NCBI RefSeq assembly: GCF_000691165.1
Contig: NZ_ASJD01000008.1
Coordinates: 42,680 to 106,679, forward strand
Direction of reading: 5' to 3'
DNA from: Bacillus safensis FO-36b
Lineage (GTDB): Bacteria > Bacillota > Bacilli > Bacillales > Bacillaceae
Length of the DNA: 64,000 bases
Part shown: positions 28,277-39,921 of the stretch, piece after piece
Layout of the letters: every line of letters begins with the position of its first letter
Position numbering within the stretch: position 1 is the first letter of the stretch
Notes under the pieces: generated by a model
Told to the model about the DNA's origin: nothing
The model's input: the letters and a program-made list of their open reading frames with translations, nothing else
Database searches by the model: none
Translations under genes and position numbers: made by a program

Positions 28277-29467
28277 TTATGTATGGCGCTTAATCGTGTG
28301 TGTATCATGATTTTGTATCTTTTCAAAAGTCTTTGTCATAATAAGTCCGACTGCACATACCCCTAAGATGGCTTCAAAATAAAATCCAAATGCGATGCCA
28401 AATACATGATTGACCATTCCTGCAATAAACGGACCACCGAAAATACCAAGTGCATATAATGCTTGATATGCACCCATGGCAGTCGCTCTAAAACTTTGTG
28501 ACACAGATTCAATGGCCATTCCTAGAAGTATTGGAAAAATAAAACCTAATGCAAGTCCACCTACTCCTTGGTTGATATAAAAGATGACCTTTTGTTGAAT
28601 AAAAGGAATCATAAAGATCGAAAATGAGGCAACCGTAAATGAACCGATTAAGATGTTTCTTTTATTCGCCTCCTTAAGCAGTCTCGCAAGTAATAAAGGT
28701 GCTAAGGTGTGCGGCATCATAAAAGAACAGACAACGTAAAAAAGTTCACTTTGTTTCATGCCGATGGTGAGTGCATACGTTGATGTAAATCCAAACATCG
28801 TCGTAAAAATCATACTGTGCGCTAAAATAGACAACAGTGAAATCTTTAGTAACGCTGGTTCTTTCGCGACTTTAATGAGTTGCTTCATTTTCAATTGGGT
28901 CTTGTTTTCTGTTTTTTGTTCGAGAATAAAAAGTGATAAAACAAGACCAATCAAGCCGATGAAGGATCCAATCCAAAACGGTGCTTTCCATCCAAAGATA
29001 TCGACGATATAACCACTAAAGCTCATACCTAACAACTGCGCGAGGACAACGATAAATGAAATGTAATTCATTGCCTTCTGTGATTCATTTTCTTTGAAAT
29101 AATTCGCATACATTATTGTGAAGGCAACCCATGTTGCTGCTGCTAAGCCAGCAAGACACCTCGCAATAAGCCCCCATATGAAGGCGTCCGTTAAGGCAAA
29201 TAAAAGACAGCTACAAGTGGCCGTCATCATGCCGAAGACAATAAACGGTTTTCTCATGTTTAAGAAGTCGGAAAAGATCCCCACAGGTAGCCTGCAAAAA
29301 AGCTGCATGAGCCCGTAACTACTTAACACGATACCAATAAAGGTATAGTGTCCACCAAGTGTTTTTAAATAAGGTGATAAAATCGGGACATAGAGAAACT
29401 GTGTAAACCAAAAGAAAAATGAAATGATAGAAAATAGGACTTTGTCTTTCGCGATGACCACATCCAT
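28277..29467 (-). CDS. MFS transporter within the iol operon
   Basis: 396 residues, 12 predicted membrane segments, with RLPVGIFSDFLNMRKP as the loop-2 MFS motif. It sits in the gap between iolA and iolG, the neighbourhood where B. subtilis has iolF, but the sequence does not look like a sugar-porter-type IolF. It may export an intermediate or import another substrate. The tail is short and charged (KIQNHDTHTIKRHT). Confidence 0.78.
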   Translation of the reverse strand: MDVVIAKDKVLFSIISFFFWFTQFLYVPILSPYLKTLGGHYTFIGIVLSSYGLMQLFCRLPVGIFSDFLNMRKPFIVFGMMTATCSCLLFALTDAFIWGLIARCLAGLAAATWVAFTIMYANYFKENESQKAMNYISFIVVLAQLLGMSFSGYIVDIFGWKAPFWIGSFIGLIGLVLSLFILEQKTENKTQLKMKQLIKVAKEPALLKISLLSILAHSMIFTTMFGFTSTYALTIGMKQSELFYVVCSFMMPHTLAPLLLARLLKEANKRNILIGSFTVASFSIFMIPFIQQKVIFYINQGVGGLALGFIFPILLGMAIESVSQSFRATAMGAYQALYALGIFGGPFIAGMVNHVFGIAFGFYFEAILGVCAVGLIMTKTFEKIQNHDTHTIKRHT

Positions 29468-29516
29468 TTATTTGGCAGGCTGTGATCAGAAGGGACACAG
29501 CCGCCTGTTCGCTCGT

Positions 29517-30977
29517 TTACATATAACGAGCTGTAACCATTTTCTTTCTAGTATAGAATTCTACGCCGTCTGTCCCGTTGGCGTGAAGATCACCGTAGAA
29601 TGAATCTTTCCAACCGGAGAATGGGAAGAATGCCATTGGAGCTGGGACACCCACGTTAACGCCTAGCATACCTGCTTCAATGTTTTCACGAAATTCTCGG
29701 ACACTTGATGCACTGTCAGTGTAAAGGCAAGCACCGTTTGCAAATCTTGAATGGTTGGCAATGTCAATCGCTTCACCAAGTGATTTCACACGTACAACAG
29801 AAAGAACAGGTGCGAAAATTTCGTCTTGCCAAATTTTCATTTCTTCTGTAACGTGATCAAAAATCGTTGGTCCAACGAAGTAGCCTTCGCCTTCTGTCTC
29901 ACTGTCTTTTCTTCCATCACGAATGAGGCATGCGCCTTCGTCTACTCCTGATTGAATGTATTGTAACGTGCGCTCTTTATGACCTTCACGGATGACAGGT
30001 CCAAGGAACACATCTTCCTCAATGCCATTACCAATGACAATTTGATTTGATTCAATTACTAATTTTTCAATGAATTCATCCGCAATCTCTTCTTCTACTG
30101 CCACAACAGCAGCTGCCATACATCTCTCACCAGCTGATCCGAACGCAGCACCGATGATTTGTTTTGTTGCCCCATCTAAATCAGCATCCTTTAAGACGAT
30201 AGAATGGTTTTTCGCTCCAGCTAACGCTTGAACGCGTTTGCCGTGCTCTGTTCCTTTTTTGTATACATACTCTGCCACTGGCTGAGAGCCAACAAATGAA
30301 ATCGCTTTGACGTTTTTGTGCTCAAGCAACCCATTTACCACATCATGTGCACCGTTCACAATGTTAAGTACGCCTTTTGGGAGACCAGCTTCTTCAAATA
30401 GCTCTGCTAATCTTGCGGCAAGGATTGGTGTTCTTTCAGATGGCTTTAAGACAAATGTGTTTCCACAAGCAATGGCGAGTGGGAACATCCAGCAAGGAAC
30501 CATCATAGGGAAGTTAAACGGTGTAATCCCGCCAATGACACCGATGGGGTAGCGATACATACCAGACTCAAGTCCTGTTGCAATGTCAGGTAGTTGTTTC
30601 CCCATCATGAGGGTTGGTGCACCAGCAGCGAATTCCACACACTCTATGCCGCGTTGTACTTCTCCTTTAGCTTCTGTTAAGCTCTTTCCGTTTTCAAGCG
30701 TCACAAGCTCAGCTAATTCTTCCCATTTCTCCACAAGCAATTGCTGGTATTTGAAAAGGATACGCGCACGTTTTGGTACAGCTGTTTTGGACCAAGTTTT
30801 GAATGCTTCGTTTGCTGACTGGACAGCACGATCTACGTCTTCTATTGTTGATAAAGGTACTTCTGCAATTACTTCACCGGTTGCAGGATTGAAAACCTTT
30901 TCTGTTTGCGTTGTTGCAGCTTCGGTCCATTTGCCACCAATATAATTTTTCACTGTTTTTAAGGTTGTTTTTGCCAT
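29517..30977 (-). CDS. iolA: Methylmalonate-semialdehyde dehydrogenase (CoA-acylating)
   Basis: 486 residues. Aldehyde dehydrogenase fold that converts malonate or methylmalonate semialdehyde plus CoA and NAD to acetyl- or propionyl-CoA, the last inositol step. The nucleophile is Cys286 in [10 protein letters not shown] (Cys287 in B. subtilis). [12 protein letters not shown] is the NAD site, and the C-terminal [12 protein letters not shown] is typical. A paralogue of equal length lies at 46970-48430. GGAGAGAG is upstream of the ATG. Confidence 0.95.
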   Translation of the reverse strand: MAKTTLKTVKNYIGGKWTEAATTQTEKVFNPATGEVIAEVPLSTIEDVDRAVQSANEAFKTWSKTAVPKRARILFKYQQLLVEKWEELAELVTLENGKSLTEAKGEVQRGIECVEFAAGAPTLMMGKQLPDIATGLESGMYRYPIGVIGGITPFNFPMMVPCWMFPLAIACGNTFVLKPSERTPILAARLAELFEEAGLPKGVLNIVNGAHDVVNGLLEHKNVKAISFVGSQPVAEYVYKKGTEHGKRVQALAGAKNHSIVLKDADLDGATKQIIGAAFGSAGERCMAAAVVAVEEEIADEFIEKLVIESNQIVIGNGIEEDVFLGPVIREGHKERTLQYIQSGVDEGACLIRDGRKDSETEGEGYFVGPTIFDHVTEEMKIWQDEIFAPVLSVVRVKSLGEAIDIANHSRFANGACLYTDSASSVREFRENIEAGMLGVNVGVPAPMAFFPFSGWKDSFYGDLHANGTDGVEFYTRKKMVTARYM

Positions 30978-31002
30978 GTTTTTTCTCTCTCCTCTACTAC
31001 TG

Positions 31003-32013
31003 TTATGGTTGATTTAGAATGAATTCTTCTGCTGTTGCCATAAACGCTTTGATTTCTTCTACAGATGGCATCGCATCAGATGAACTATGTTTTGAAATAA
31101 CAATTGATGCTGAAGCACTGCCAAAGCGCATTGCTTCTTGAATTGTCAACCCATTCATTAGTGCATAAATGAGAGCAGATGCATATGAATCGCCAGCGCC
31201 AAATGTTTTCAGTACTTTCGTTTTAAAAATGCCCCCGCGATGGGAAAGACCATCTTTTGTATAGGCGATTGATCCTTCTCCTCCATGTTTAATGATGACA
31301 ATTTTTGCATGATGTGAAAACCATTTATTTGCAGTGGATTCATCGTTTGATGGGCCGTCAACTGTCAATTTTTCCATCATGTCAAACTCTTCCCTTGTCC
31401 CGATGATCAAATCTGATTTTTCAGCAGCAAGGTTATAATAAATTGATGTTTCCTCTTCGGACTGCCAAGTATATGGACGATAATCGACATCAAAAATGAT
31501 GGTCACTTGATGTTTTCTTGCATAATCTAGCGCAACGAAAACGGCTTCTCTAGAAGGACTTTTTGCTAGCGCTGTTCCTGAGATAAGAATGGCTTTCGCT
31601 TGTTTGATGTAATCTTCAGACACTTCGCTGATTTCAAGTTTAAGATCAGCGACATTGTCTCTATACATTAAAATGCTGCATTCTTCAGGGCTTTTAATTT
31701 CAGTGAATGCAAGGCCTGTCACCGCGCCTGTTCGATCAATGACAATTCCTTCAGTATCAATGTTGTTTTCTTGCAAATAGTGTGTCGCAAAACGCCCCAT
31801 TTGGTCATCGGCAACCTTTCCGATAAAGCCTGACTTCATGCCAAGTCTCGCAAGACCGATGGAAATATTCGCAGGAGACCCGCCGACATATTTAGTAAAT
31901 GTCACTGTTTCTTCCATTGGACAGTTGATTTCATTTGCATTTAAATCAATACATAATCTACCGATCGCAATGACGTCTAGTTTTCTATCTTGTTCAAAAG
32001 TTAAATAGGACAT
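31003..32013 (-). CDS. iolC: 5-Dehydro-2-deoxygluconokinase
   Basis: 336 residues, PfkB sugar-kinase family. It phosphorylates 5-keto-2-deoxygluconate to the compound that induces Iol[16 protein letters not shown] is the substrate-side PfkB signature, and [13 protein letters not shown] carries the catalytic Asp. ATG 32013 follows AAGGAGAAGTGACA; the upstream ATG at 32058 would run into iolB. It starts 2 bases past the iolB stop, so the two are tightly coupled. Confidence 0.93.
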   Translation of the reverse strand: MSYLTFEQDRKLDVIAIGRLCIDLNANEINCPMEETVTFTKYVGGSPANISIGLARLGMKSGFIGKVADDQMGRFATHYLQENNIDTEGIVIDRTGAVTGLAFTEIKSPEECSILMYRDNVADLKLEISEVSEDYIKQAKAILISGTALAKSPSREAVFVALDYARKHQVTIIFDVDYRPYTWQSEEETSIYYNLAAEKSDLIIGTREEFDMMEKLTVDGPSNDESTANKWFSHHAKIVIIKHGGEGSIAYTKDGLSHRGGIFKTKVLKTFGAGDSYASALIYALMNGLTIQEAMRFGSASASIVISKHSSSDAMPSVEEIKAFMATAEEFILNQP

Positions 32014-32015
32014 TG

Positions 32016-32843
32016 TCACTTCTCCTTGCTCGCAGCTAATTTGTGTTCCATAATCCACTCATGTTCCTTGCTGTTATGAAACTTCCATGTCCGAACAGGC
32101 CCTGCCATCACATTCAAATAGTAAATGTCATAACCAGGGGGCGCTGATACTGGATGATACCCTTTTGGTACTAAAACAGCACTGCCATCTTTGACAGCCA
32201 TTGTTTCATCTAAAGAAAGGTCATCTGTATACACCCTTTGGAGCGCAAATCCGTGATCTGGTTTTACCTTATGATAATACGTTTCTTCTAAGTAAGATTC
32301 ATATGGTAAATGATCTTGATCATGCTTATGTGGCGGGTAACTCGACCAGTTTCCTTCTGGTGTAAATACTTCGACTACAAGCAAATGATCTGCAGGCTCT
32401 TGCTCTGGTAAAATATTATGAACCTGCCTTGCAATATTGCCTGCTCCTCTATGTTCAACCCCTATATGTTCTGGGGTAATGAGGCGCGCTTTGTATGTGC
32501 CTTTTCCTGGAGCAGAGCAAATGGCTATTTCTACATCTGTTGTTGCCTTGATATCAAACTTGTCACCATTTGGTACATAGACAGAATATGGAGGAATCTT
32601 TTCAAAAATATCCATGCGCTCTCCGATGTTCTCCCATTTTTCTGTTGTTGTTGAAAGGTGGAGTTTACCAGAAAGAATGACAACACAAACCTCTTTGTCT
32701 CCCGTTTCGTGATGAAGCGTTTCACCTTTTGAGAGGGTATACACATCAAATCCAATATACGTCCAACCTGCAGATTCAGGCGTGATGCTCAGCACCTTTC
32801 CCTCTTTATCACGTTTTTGTCCTGGTACGATTAGATCAGTCAT
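32016..32843 (-). CDS. iolB: 5-Deoxy-glucuronate isomerase
   Basis: 275 residues, bicupin. It isomerises 5-deoxy-glucuronate to 5-keto-2-deoxygluconate. The second cupin carries the metal site (SSYPPHKHDQD, EETYYHK and VPKGYHPV). ATG 32843 is preferred over the GTG three codons earlier because AAAGGTG lies about 9 bases away. Placed between iolD and iolC, as in the B. subtilis iolBCD block but with iolD first. Confidence 0.92.
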   Translation of the reverse strand: MTDLIVPGQKRDKEGKVLSITPESAGWTYIGFDVYTLSKGETLHHETGDKEVCVVILSGKLHLSTTTEKWENIGERMDIFEKIPPYSVYVPNGDKFDIKATTDVEIAICSAPGKGTYKARLITPEHIGVEHRGAGNIARQVHNILPEQEPADHLLVVEVFTPEGNWSSYPPHKHDQDHLPYESYLEETYYHKVKPDHGFALQRVYTDDLSLDETMAVKDGSAVLVPKGYHPVSAPPGYDIYYLNVMAGPVRTWKFHNSKEHEWIMEHKLAASKEK

Positions 32844-32873
32844 GATGATCACACCTTTCGTTTTTTTAGCTTT

Positions 32874-34799
32874 TTAATATCTTCTTGCTTTGTTTAGTTG
32901 ATTTTCCTTTGCTTCGAATGCTTTTTGCACAGACTCCTGCTCTGATACAGCTGCGATGCCAACATGCCACCATGAACCACCGTAACCGTCTGTCATCGTT
33001 TTTGGCAGCACTTTGATATCAATCAATGTGCTGACCGTTTGATGTTTTGCATCTTCAATCGCTGCTTTTAGCTCATCAAGTGTATACACTTCATACGTTT
33101 TTGCACCGTAAGCTGCTGCTGATTGAGCAAAATTGATTTTCATGATCTCGCCATCAAGCTGACCTGTCTTTTTATTTCTCATACGGAATTCTGTTGCAAA
33201 GCTGGAGATTCCGTTATCCATTTGAAGGTTGTTGATACAGCCAAAACCTGAGTTGTCAAAAAGCATAATGTTGATTTTATAACCTTCTTGAATACTCGTG
33301 ACAAGCTCACTGTGTAGCATTAAGTAGCTCCCGTCTCCAGTCATCGCATATACTTCTTGGTCAGGTGCAGCCATTTTTGCACCGAATGCAGATGCGACTT
33401 CGTATCCCATACAAGAATAGCCATACTCTAAGTGGTACGTATTTCTCTCTTTTGCGACCCACATACGTTGCAAGTCACCTGGTAAACTCCCTGCTGCGCA
33501 AGTGATGATGCTATCTTTTGGAATCCATTCGTTAATGCAACCAAGAACGGTTGTTTGCGGGAGTGTTGTGTTTAATTCTTTTTTGTATTCTTCCATTTCT
33601 TCTTTGAAATGCCCTTTGATCTCTGGCTCAAAGTCATCGCCTGAGTATTCGATGTTGCGGAGTCTTTCAAGTTCTTGCTCCCACTTCGCTTTTGCTTCTT
33701 TAATCTCGTTCGTATAACCAGATTGATAGCCGTCTAGCGCTTTTCTTAATGCACGAAGTCCTAGTTTCGCATCAGCGATGATTTTTGTCGCTTCTAGTTT
33801 AGAAGCATGGAAGTCTGATAGATTAATTGTCAGGACATCTCTTTCTGCGTAAAAACGTTTGGATGATGTCGTAAAGTCAGTGAAACGAGTGCCTACACCG
33901 ATGATCAGATCAGCATCATGTGAGATTTCGTTTGCCGAACTATTTCCTGTCACACCAAGTCCGCCAACGTTTAATGGGTGCGTGCTTTCAATTCCGCTCT
34001 TGCCAGCTTGTGTTTCACTAAATGGAATATTGAACGTTTCTGCAAATTGTTTGAATTCGTCAGCAGCCTCTGAATAGCGAACGCCTCCGCCAAGAATTAA
34101 GAGTGGTTTTTTCTTCGTTTTGATCAGCTCAGCCGCTTCTTCGATGCTTCTGGTAGAAGGCGCCTGCCGATCTAAGTAATGCGTACGTTCTTTAAAGAAT
34201 GACATAGGATAATCCCATGCCTCGCCTTGTACATCTTGAGGTAAAGAGATGGTAACAGCACCTGTATCCATTTGATTTGTTAACACGCGCATGGCGCTGA
34301 CCATTGCACTCATCAGCTGTTCTGGACGTGTAATGCGATCCCAATATTTGCTGACGGCTCGAAACGTATCATTTGTAGATAAGCTCAGATCATGCGTTTG
34401 TTCCATTTGTTGTAACACTGGATCTGGCTGACGAGTAGCAAAGACGTCACTTGGCAAAAGAAGAAGTGGAATTTGGTTCGCTGTTGCTGTTGCTGCCGCT
34501 GTCACCATATTGGCTGAGCCCGGGCCAACGGATGAAGAGCAAGCGATAATTTGTTTCCGGTGTTTTTGCTTTGCAAAAGCCATTGCCGCATGAGCCATTC
34601 CCTGTTCATTTCTTCCTTGATAGACTTCGAGTCTTCCTGGGTTTTCTTGAAGTGCTTGACCAATTCCTACAACGTTTCCATGACCAAAAATGGTGAAGAT
34701 TCCTTTAATAAATGGTTCTCTCTTTCCATCGAACTCAACATATTGGGCATTTAAGAACTTGACCAATGCCTGACTCATTGTCAATCTAATTGTTTCCAT
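32874..34799 (-). CDS. iolD: 3D-(3,5/4)-trihydroxycyclohexane-1,2-dione hydrolase
   Basis: 641 residues, thiamine-diphosphate enzyme family; the B. subtilis enzyme has about 637. [17 protein letters not shown] gives the conserved Glu contacting ThDP, and the [19 protein letters not shown] to [14 protein letters not shown] region binds the diphosphate with Mg. It opens the inositol ring. GGTAGGGAGTAC is upstream of the ATG. It is located after iolR in the same direction. Confidence 0.95.
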   Translation of the reverse strand: METIRLTMSQALVKFLNAQYVEFDGKREPFIKGIFTIFGHGNVVGIGQALQENPGRLEVYQGRNEQGMAHAAMAFAKQKHRKQIIACSSSVGPGSANMVTAAATATANQIPLLLLPSDVFATRQPDPVLQQMEQTHDLSLSTNDTFRAVSKYWDRITRPEQLMSAMVSAMRVLTNQMDTGAVTISLPQDVQGEAWDYPMSFFKERTHYLDRQAPSTRSIEEAAELIKTKKKPLLILGGGVRYSEAADEFKQFAETFNIPFSETQAGKSGIESTHPLNVGGLGVTGNSSANEISHDADLIIGVGTRFTDFTTSSKRFYAERDVLTINLSDFHASKLEATKIIADAKLGLRALRKALDGYQSGYTNEIKEAKAKWEQELERLRNIEYSGDDFEPEIKGHFKEEMEEYKKELNTTLPQTTVLGCINEWIPKDSIITCAAGSLPGDLQRMWVAKERNTYHLEYGYSCMGYEVASAFGAKMAAPDQEVYAMTGDGSYLMLHSELVTSIQEGYKINIMLFDNSGFGCINNLQMDNGISSFATEFRMRNKKTGQLDGEIMKINFAQSAAAYGAKTYEVYTLDELKAAIEDAKHQTVSTLIDIKVLPKTMTDGYGGSWWHVGIAAVSEQESVQKAFEAKENQLNKARRY

Positions 34800-34903
34800 C
34801 GTACTCCCTACCTTATCGTATAAATTTATTTCTGCTCTTGAGAGGGTCTCTCTTACTCAAACAGCCTCGCTTGTTTCAAACGTGTCAATCATCATGTCAA
34901 TAC

Positions 34904-35668
34904 TTATTCTTTGTCTGTCGCTACAATCAATTTAATATCGTTTTGTTCAATAAAGTTGACATACTGTGTATTTAATGGATCATCAGTGATTAAATAGTCT
35001 ATCTCATCCAAACCGCAGTAGGTAACCATTGCATATTTGTCGAACTTCGTATGATCGACAAGTAAAAAAACATCTCTTCCTTTTTTTACAACTAGCTCCT
35101 TCATAGTTGTTTCGACAGGTGATGAGTTGGTGACACCATTAGAGATGGAGACACCTGTAGATGCCATGAATACTTTATCAAAGTTATATAGATTTAACTC
35201 CTCAGCTATAGAATAGTTGGAAAAGGATTTCGTCTTTCGTTCTAATTGTCCCCCTGTCGAAATCACTTGTAGCTGTTTATAAGGCATTGCTTGAACGATG
35301 AAATCCACGTTATTTGTCACAACTGTTACCTGTTTGTTGTGAATGAAATGTATGAGCTCCAGTGTTGTCGTACCAGAATCAATAAAGATCACATCTCCAT
35401 CCTTCACCCAGCTTGCTGCCTCTCTTGCAATCAGACGTTTTTGCGCTTGATTTCTAATTTGTCTGTCTTGAAAGGCTTCAAGCTTCGCATGATTTGCAGC
35501 AACTCCTCCGTAGACCTTTTGAATATGTCCTTCGTTTACTAATTTTTGGACATCACGCCGAATGGTATTTTTGGAAACGTCAAATGTCTCGACAAGGTCG
35601 TCTAAAGATACAGACTGATTTTTCAAGATATATTCTTTGATTTGTTGAATTCTTTTCATTTTTAACAT
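34904..35668 (-). CDS. iolR: DeoR-family repressor IolR
   Basis: 254 residues. An N-terminal DeoR helix-turn-helix (RIQQIKEYILKNQSVSLDDLVETFDVSKNTIRRDVQKL) is followed by the sugar-phosphate-isomerase-like sensor domain (FIDSGTTTLELIHFI; VVTNNVDF). IolR is lifted from DNA by 2-deoxy-5-keto-gluconate-6-phosphate. ATG 35668 follows AAAAGGAAG by about 8 bases. In B. subtilis iolR is divergent from the operon; here it is embedded between iolJ and iolD, so it would be induced with its own targets. Confidence 0.9.
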   Translation of the reverse strand: MLKMKRIQQIKEYILKNQSVSLDDLVETFDVSKNTIRRDVQKLVNEGHIQKVYGGVAANHAKLEAFQDRQIRNQAQKRLIAREAASWVKDGDVIFIDSGTTTLELIHFIHNKQVTVVTNNVDFIVQAMPYKQLQVISTGGQLERKTKSFSNYSIAEELNLYNFDKVFMASTGVSISNGVTNSSPVETTMKELVVKKGRDVFLLVDHTKFDKYAMVTYCGLDEIDYLITDDPLNTQYVNFIEQNDIKLIVATDKE

Positions 35669-35728
35669 CGTGATCTTCCTTTTCATCATGGCTTATGGAA
35701 GGCGGCTTCATGTGATGTGATGGGTTTT

Positions 35729-36601
35729 TTATCTGATGCGCTGGCTAGATCCGAATTCCCTCATTTTCATTTTGACCACACTTTTAATAGCCTCTGTACC
35801 TGGCGTTAGGATGGTTTGTGGATCGTATATGTCAGCATCCTCTTTTAATTTAGAGCGTATAGCTTGATTCCAAGCTAGTAGACATTCTGTATTGACATTA
35901 ATTTTCGCATGCCCTAATGAAATCGCTCGCTGAATTTGTTCGACCGGAATCCCAGAACCACCGTGGAGTACTAATGGGATATCTGTGCGTTCAGAAATAT
36001 CTTTCATTTCTTCAAATCCAAGCTTTGGTTCACCTTGGTATGGCCCATGTACTGAACCAAGTGCTGCCGCAAGTGCGTCTACATTGGTTTCTTGTACAAG
36101 TCGATGACAGTCTAATGGATTAGCATATACAATGTTGCCAATCATCCCATCTTCCATACCACCGACTGAGCCAACTTCTGCCTCTACTGATACACCTCTT
36201 TTCATCGCATAGCTGACAACATCGTTTGTCATACGGATGTTTTCTTTTAAAGAAAAGGATGAACCATCAATCATGACAGAGCTGAAACCTGCTTCAATGG
36301 CTGATTGGCACCTAGCAACGCTCGCCCCGTGATCAAGGTGCAAAGCAACTGGAACTGTAATCGATAAATCTCTCATCAATCCCTCTACCATTCCAACAAT
36401 CGTTTGAAAGCCACCTAGGTAATCAACAAGTCGATCAGAAGCTGCAACAATGACAGGAGAGTTCTCTTCTTCTGCGGCAAGTAGAATGGCTTTCGTCCAT
36501 TGCAATCCATTGATATTAAACTGCCCAATAGCATATTTTGCTTGCTTCGCTTCTTTTAACATCTCTTTCATTGAAACTAATTTCACATCAGTTACAGTCA
36601 T
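35729..36601 (-). CDS. iolJ: 6-Phospho-5-dehydro-2-deoxy-D-gluconate aldolase
   Basis: 290 residues, class II fructose-bisphosphate-aldolase fold. It splits DKGP into dihydroxyacetone phosphate and malonate semialdehyde. Zinc and phosphate ligands appear in ALHLDHGAS, GSVHGPYQGEPKLGF and LVLHGGSGIP. ATG 36601 follows AAGGAGTG; the GTG three codons earlier overlaps it. The chosen length equals that of B. subtilis IolJ. Confidence 0.93.
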   Translation of the reverse strand: MTVTDVKLVSMKEMLKEAKQAKYAIGQFNINGLQWTKAILLAAEEENSPVIVAASDRLVDYLGGFQTIVGMVEGLMRDLSITVPVALHLDHGASVARCQSAIEAGFSSVMIDGSSFSLKENIRMTNDVVSYAMKRGVSVEAEVGSVGGMEDGMIGNIVYANPLDCHRLVQETNVDALAAALGSVHGPYQGEPKLGFEEMKDISERTDIPLVLHGGSGIPVEQIQRAISLGHAKINVNTECLLAWNQAIRSKLKEDADIYDPQTILTPGTEAIKSVVKMKMREFGSSQRIR

Positions 36602-36623
36602 TATGAACACTCCTTCATGGCAA

Positions 36624-37457
36624 TTAGACCCCCATTTTTGTAAGTACGTTGTTTGTCGTTTGTTTGGCTTTTTTAATGACTACTTCTGCATCAAGGTTGT
36701 AATAATCGGGTCTAAATAGCTCAACAGATACCACACCGTCATATCCTTTTTCTTTTAAGATGCTGAAAATCCCTTGAAGATCGATGGCGCCTTCACCTGG
36801 CCATACGCGATCTTCATCTGTTAAAAAGCCGATTGGGAAATCCTCTGTATCATCGATATGGACGATAAAAATTTTTGAAATATCAACCTTTTGTAAATCC
36901 TCTAAACGTGAGCCCATTGCATGGAAATGAAAACAGTCTAGAACAAGCCCTACGTTGTCACAATTAACCTCTTCAATGATTTTGTATGCTTGAGACAATG
37001 TGTTGACAGTACATTCAGGGTGACCTACGAATTCTAAAGCGATTTTTACTTCATAAGGAGAAGCGAGCGTAGAAAGTTCCTTTAACACGCTTACACAACT
37101 TTTATGAATCTCTGATTTGAGAAATTTTTCTTTTGTTACAAGTGGAACTGCAACTATGTAAGGTGCACCAATTGTTTTGGCCGTTTCAAGCATGTCTTTA
37201 AATGTTTGAATTGTCGCTTCGTATTGTTCTTTTGATTGATTATTGAAGAAGACGAGAGCATTTAAGGCAAGTGGTTTAATTGTGGTTGATTGAAAATAGT
37301 TGTTTAGATCCTCAAGTGAAGCAGTCTCAAGGTATTCTGGTAATTTATCCATTGTTCGAATTTCAATAAAATCATAACCGTGTTTTTCGCAAAGGTTTAA
37401 ATCTTTTGATAAATTAGAATTTTTGAGAGTTGTCGCTTGGTTAAATGCAAGTTTCAT
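36624..37457 (-). CDS. iolI: 2-keto-myo-inositol isomerase
   Basis: 277 residues, xylose-isomerase-like TIM barrel; B. subtilis IolI has 278. The metal-binding residues fall in IALEFVGHPECT, VLDCFHFHAMGS, FIVHIDDTEDFPIG and SVELFRPDYY. It interconverts 2-keto-myo-inositol and 1-keto-D-chiro-inositol, letting cells use chiro-inositol. AAAGAGGTATAT precedes the ATG. Between iolT and iolJ. Confidence 0.93.
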   Translation of the reverse strand: MKLAFNQATTLKNSNLSKDLNLCEKHGYDFIEIRTMDKLPEYLETASLEDLNNYFQSTTIKPLALNALVFFNNQSKEQYEATIQTFKDMLETAKTIGAPYIVAVPLVTKEKFLKSEIHKSCVSVLKELSTLASPYEVKIALEFVGHPECTVNTLSQAYKIIEEVNCDNVGLVLDCFHFHAMGSRLEDLQKVDISKIFIVHIDDTEDFPIGFLTDEDRVWPGEGAIDLQGIFSILKEKGYDGVVSVELFRPDYYNLDAEVVIKKAKQTTNNVLTKMGV

Positions 37458-37473
37458 TTATATACCTCTTTCA

Positions 37474-38895
37474 TTAAGAAATCGTTTTATTATTTGATGT
37501 AACATCAACGCCTGAATGACCATGATTTCGGAAATTCGCTTCAAGTTCTTCTAATGTAAGCCCTTTCGTTTCTGGCAAGAATTTAGTAACAAACAATATT
37601 GACAAGATACCGAATCCAACGAAGATAAAGAATGTCACAGACAACCCAAGTTGAGATAGTAGAATAGGGAACGTTAGACCGACTAAGAAATTAACAATCC
37701 AAAGGCAGAAAACTGTGACACCCATGCCGAGCCCTCTAAGGCGGAGTGGGAATATCTCAGACAACATGAGCCAAGTCACTGGAGAAATTGCACCTTGTTG
37801 GAACGCAAGGAAGGTAATGGTTAATAATAACACGATATATGGAAGTAATTCTGACCCAGCAAAAAGATTTGAAAAAATTCCGATAAAAAGTAATGTTGTC
37901 GTTGTACCGATTAATCCTGTAATGAGCATAGGGCGGCGTCCGATTTTGCCTAGCAAGACAATTCCTACAATTGTCGCGATAACCGAAATAATACCATTTC
38001 CAATGTTACCAATCAACGCTGCTTTTGTATCAAAGCCGGCACCTCTTAATATCTCGGTTCCATAATACATAATAGAGTTGACACCAGTTATTTGTTGGAC
38101 AATCGCAATCCCTACTCCGATGAGTACAAGTCTTCTAACCCAAGAAATAGAGAAATCTTTAAAGGTTGCTTTGTCAAGGTTCTTTTCTTTTTCATAGGCA
38201 TTTTCAATCTCACTAAGCTCTCTTTCTGCATCTACCTTTGAGCGAATCTTTTGTAGCACTTGCAGGGCTTCATCTCTTTTCCCACTAGTGACAAGCCACC
38301 TTGGGCTTTCAGGGACTCTCAACATGCCAAAGAATAAAATGATCGCTGGAAGAGCAGCAATCGGTAGCATAATTCGCCATACAAATGGGTTCTCTCCTAA
38401 TAAGTTACCAATGATAGCATTGAAAACGAACGCAAGTAATTGACCTGTTACGATCATCAATTCATTTTGTGTAACGATTCTTCCGCGCTGATTCGCAGGT
38501 GACATTTCTGCTAAGAAAGTTGGCACTGCAACAGATGCTCCCCCAACTGCTAGGCCAAGGAGGAATCGGAAAATAATCATAATTTCTGCATTCGGTGAAA
38601 CTGTACAACCGATCGTGGAAAAAAAGAACATCGCTGCGAGAGAAAAAATCGTTCTACGCCTGCCATAACGGTCTGATAACCGACCGCATATCACTGCCCC
38701 AAATGCTGCCCCAAAAAGTAATGCACTTGTCACTAAACCTTGTGTAAGCGCTGTTAAATTGAGCTGCCCTGGTTGTGACATATATGGTAATGCCCCATTT
38801 AAGACGCCAGTATCATATCCGAAAAGAAGTCCGCCAAAAGTCGAAATTAAAATAATCGCCCTAAGATTTTGGTGTTGGTTGACTTGTTTATTCAT
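37474..38895 (-). CDS. iolT: Myo-inositol/proton symporter IolT (sugar-porter MFS)
   Basis: 473 residues, identical in length to B. subtilis IolT. Twelve membrane segments with sugar-porter signatures: [57 protein letters not shown] and [10 protein letters not shown]. It imports myo-inositol, and in relatives also D-chiro-inositol and glucose. In B. subtilis iolT is a distant IolR target; here it is integrated as second gene of the catabolic operon. Confidence 0.93.
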   Translation of the reverse strand: MNKQVNQHQNLRAIILISTFGGLLFGYDTGVLNGALPYMSQPGQLNLTALTQGLVTSALLFGAAFGAVICGRLSDRYGRRRTIFSLAAMFFFSTIGCTVSPNAEIMIIFRFLLGLAVGGASVAVPTFLAEMSPANQRGRIVTQNELMIVTGQLLAFVFNAIIGNLLGENPFVWRIMLPIAALPAIILFFGMLRVPESPRWLVTSGKRDEALQVLQKIRSKVDAERELSEIENAYEKEKNLDKATFKDFSISWVRRLVLIGVGIAIVQQITGVNSIMYYGTEILRGAGFDTKAALIGNIGNGIISVIATIVGIVLLGKIGRRPMLITGLIGTTTTLLFIGIFSNLFAGSELLPYIVLLLTITFLAFQQGAISPVTWLMLSEIFPLRLRGLGMGVTVFCLWIVNFLVGLTFPILLSQLGLSVTFFIFVGFGILSILFVTKFLPETKGLTLEELEANFRNHGHSGVDVTSNNKTIS

Positions 38896-38917
38896 GCTCG
38901 TTTTCTCCTGTTCTATT

Positions 38918-39814
38918 TTAAGTATGGATCACTAATTTCTCATCAATATACTTACGAGCCAACAGCGCATATTCAAGTGGATGTGCAATTGAAGGATCTT
39001 GCTCAGCTTCAACCACAATCCATCCGTTATAACCATTTTCTAATAGAACGCGGTATACTTCTTCAAAATTAATACATCCGTCACCTGGAACAGTGAAAAT
39101 ACCTTTAAGAAAGGATTGTAGAAAAGGCAAATCTTCTTGCTTACAAAGGTCCATTATTTCTTTTCTAACATCCTTAAAGTGAACATGATGTATGCGGTCA
39201 ATATGTGTATGCAATAGGGGCATATAATCGCCATCTGATACGAAAATATGACCAGTATCATATAGAAGATGAACATATTTTTCGTCCGTTCCTTCTAATA
39301 AACGAGTAATATCTGATAAGGTTTGAACCCCTGTGCCAAGGTGATGATGGTACACAAGTTTCAGATTGAAAGCGTTAGCAATTTTGCCTAACTCATTTAT
39401 TCCTGTGCAGAGTAAGTCCCATTCTTTATCCGAAAAAGTGGGTTGATTTTTGTAAACACTCACTTCTTTTTTTTGAATAGAGTACGTTTGTTCAGATACA
39501 ACCGCTACACTTGCATTTACTTCTTGTAAATATCGACAATGATCAGTAAATTTTTTTTTCGTCATCTCTAGTCCGTCTTGTATGATGTAACTACTAAACC
39601 ACTTGCCTGCAATTTTTAGATTACGTAATTGAAGCTCTTTATTTAAAATGTTGGGTTCGGGGAAAAAACCACCTACTTCAGTTCCTTGAAAACCAGCGAC
39701 ACATATATCGCTTAATAAGTGAGATAATGTATTATCAGCTCCTATCGTTGGAATATCATCATTCCTCCAGCCAATCGGAGCAATGCCCCACGAAATACAG
39801 TTCGGGTTGGTCAC
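38918..39814 (-). CDS. iolE: Inosose (2-keto-myo-inositol) dehydratase
   Basis: 298 residues, TIM-barrel family; B. subtilis IolE has 297. Metal-site blocks [35 protein letters not shown] and VVEAEQDPS are present. It dehydrates 2-keto-myo-inositol to the trihydroxycyclohexanedione used by IolD. The start is GTG 39814, which gives the family N-terminus TNPNCISWG and has AAGGAGG 11 bases upstream. First gene of the operon, about 100 bases downstream of the promoter. Confidence 0.93.
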   Translation of the reverse strand: MTNPNCISWGIAPIGWRNDDIPTIGADNTLSHLLSDICVAGFQGTEVGGFFPEPNILNKELQLRNLKIAGKWFSSYIIQDGLEMTKKKFTDHCRYLQEVNASVAVVSEQTYSIQKKEVSVYKNQPTFSDKEWDLLCTGINELGKIANAFNLKLVYHHHLGTGVQTLSDITRLLEGTDEKYVHLLYDTGHIFVSDGDYMPLLHTHIDRIHHVHFKDVRKEIMDLCKQEDLPFLQSFLKGIFTVPGDGCINFEEVYRVLLENGYNGWIVVEAEQDPSIAHPLEYALLARKYIDEKLVIHT

Positions 39815-39859
39815 GCGTTTGTCAGCCTCCTTTATGACTAAATACTTGAAAAATAGAGT

Positions 39860-39910
39860 TAACCATAAGTTTTTCAAAAAATAATCATATTTTTGGTTAA
39901 CTTATGGTTA
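39860..39910 (-). promoter_or_regulatory. IolR operator boxes of the iol operon
   Basis: Minus-strand TAACCAAAAAT (39889-39899) fits the published IolR consensus WRAYCAADARD exactly. TAACCATAAGT (39900-39910) adjoins it with one mismatch, and the same 11-mer appears inverted at 39860-39870. All lie just downstream of the -10 box. Confidence 0.75.
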
Positions 39911-39921
39911 ACTTTGAAATA

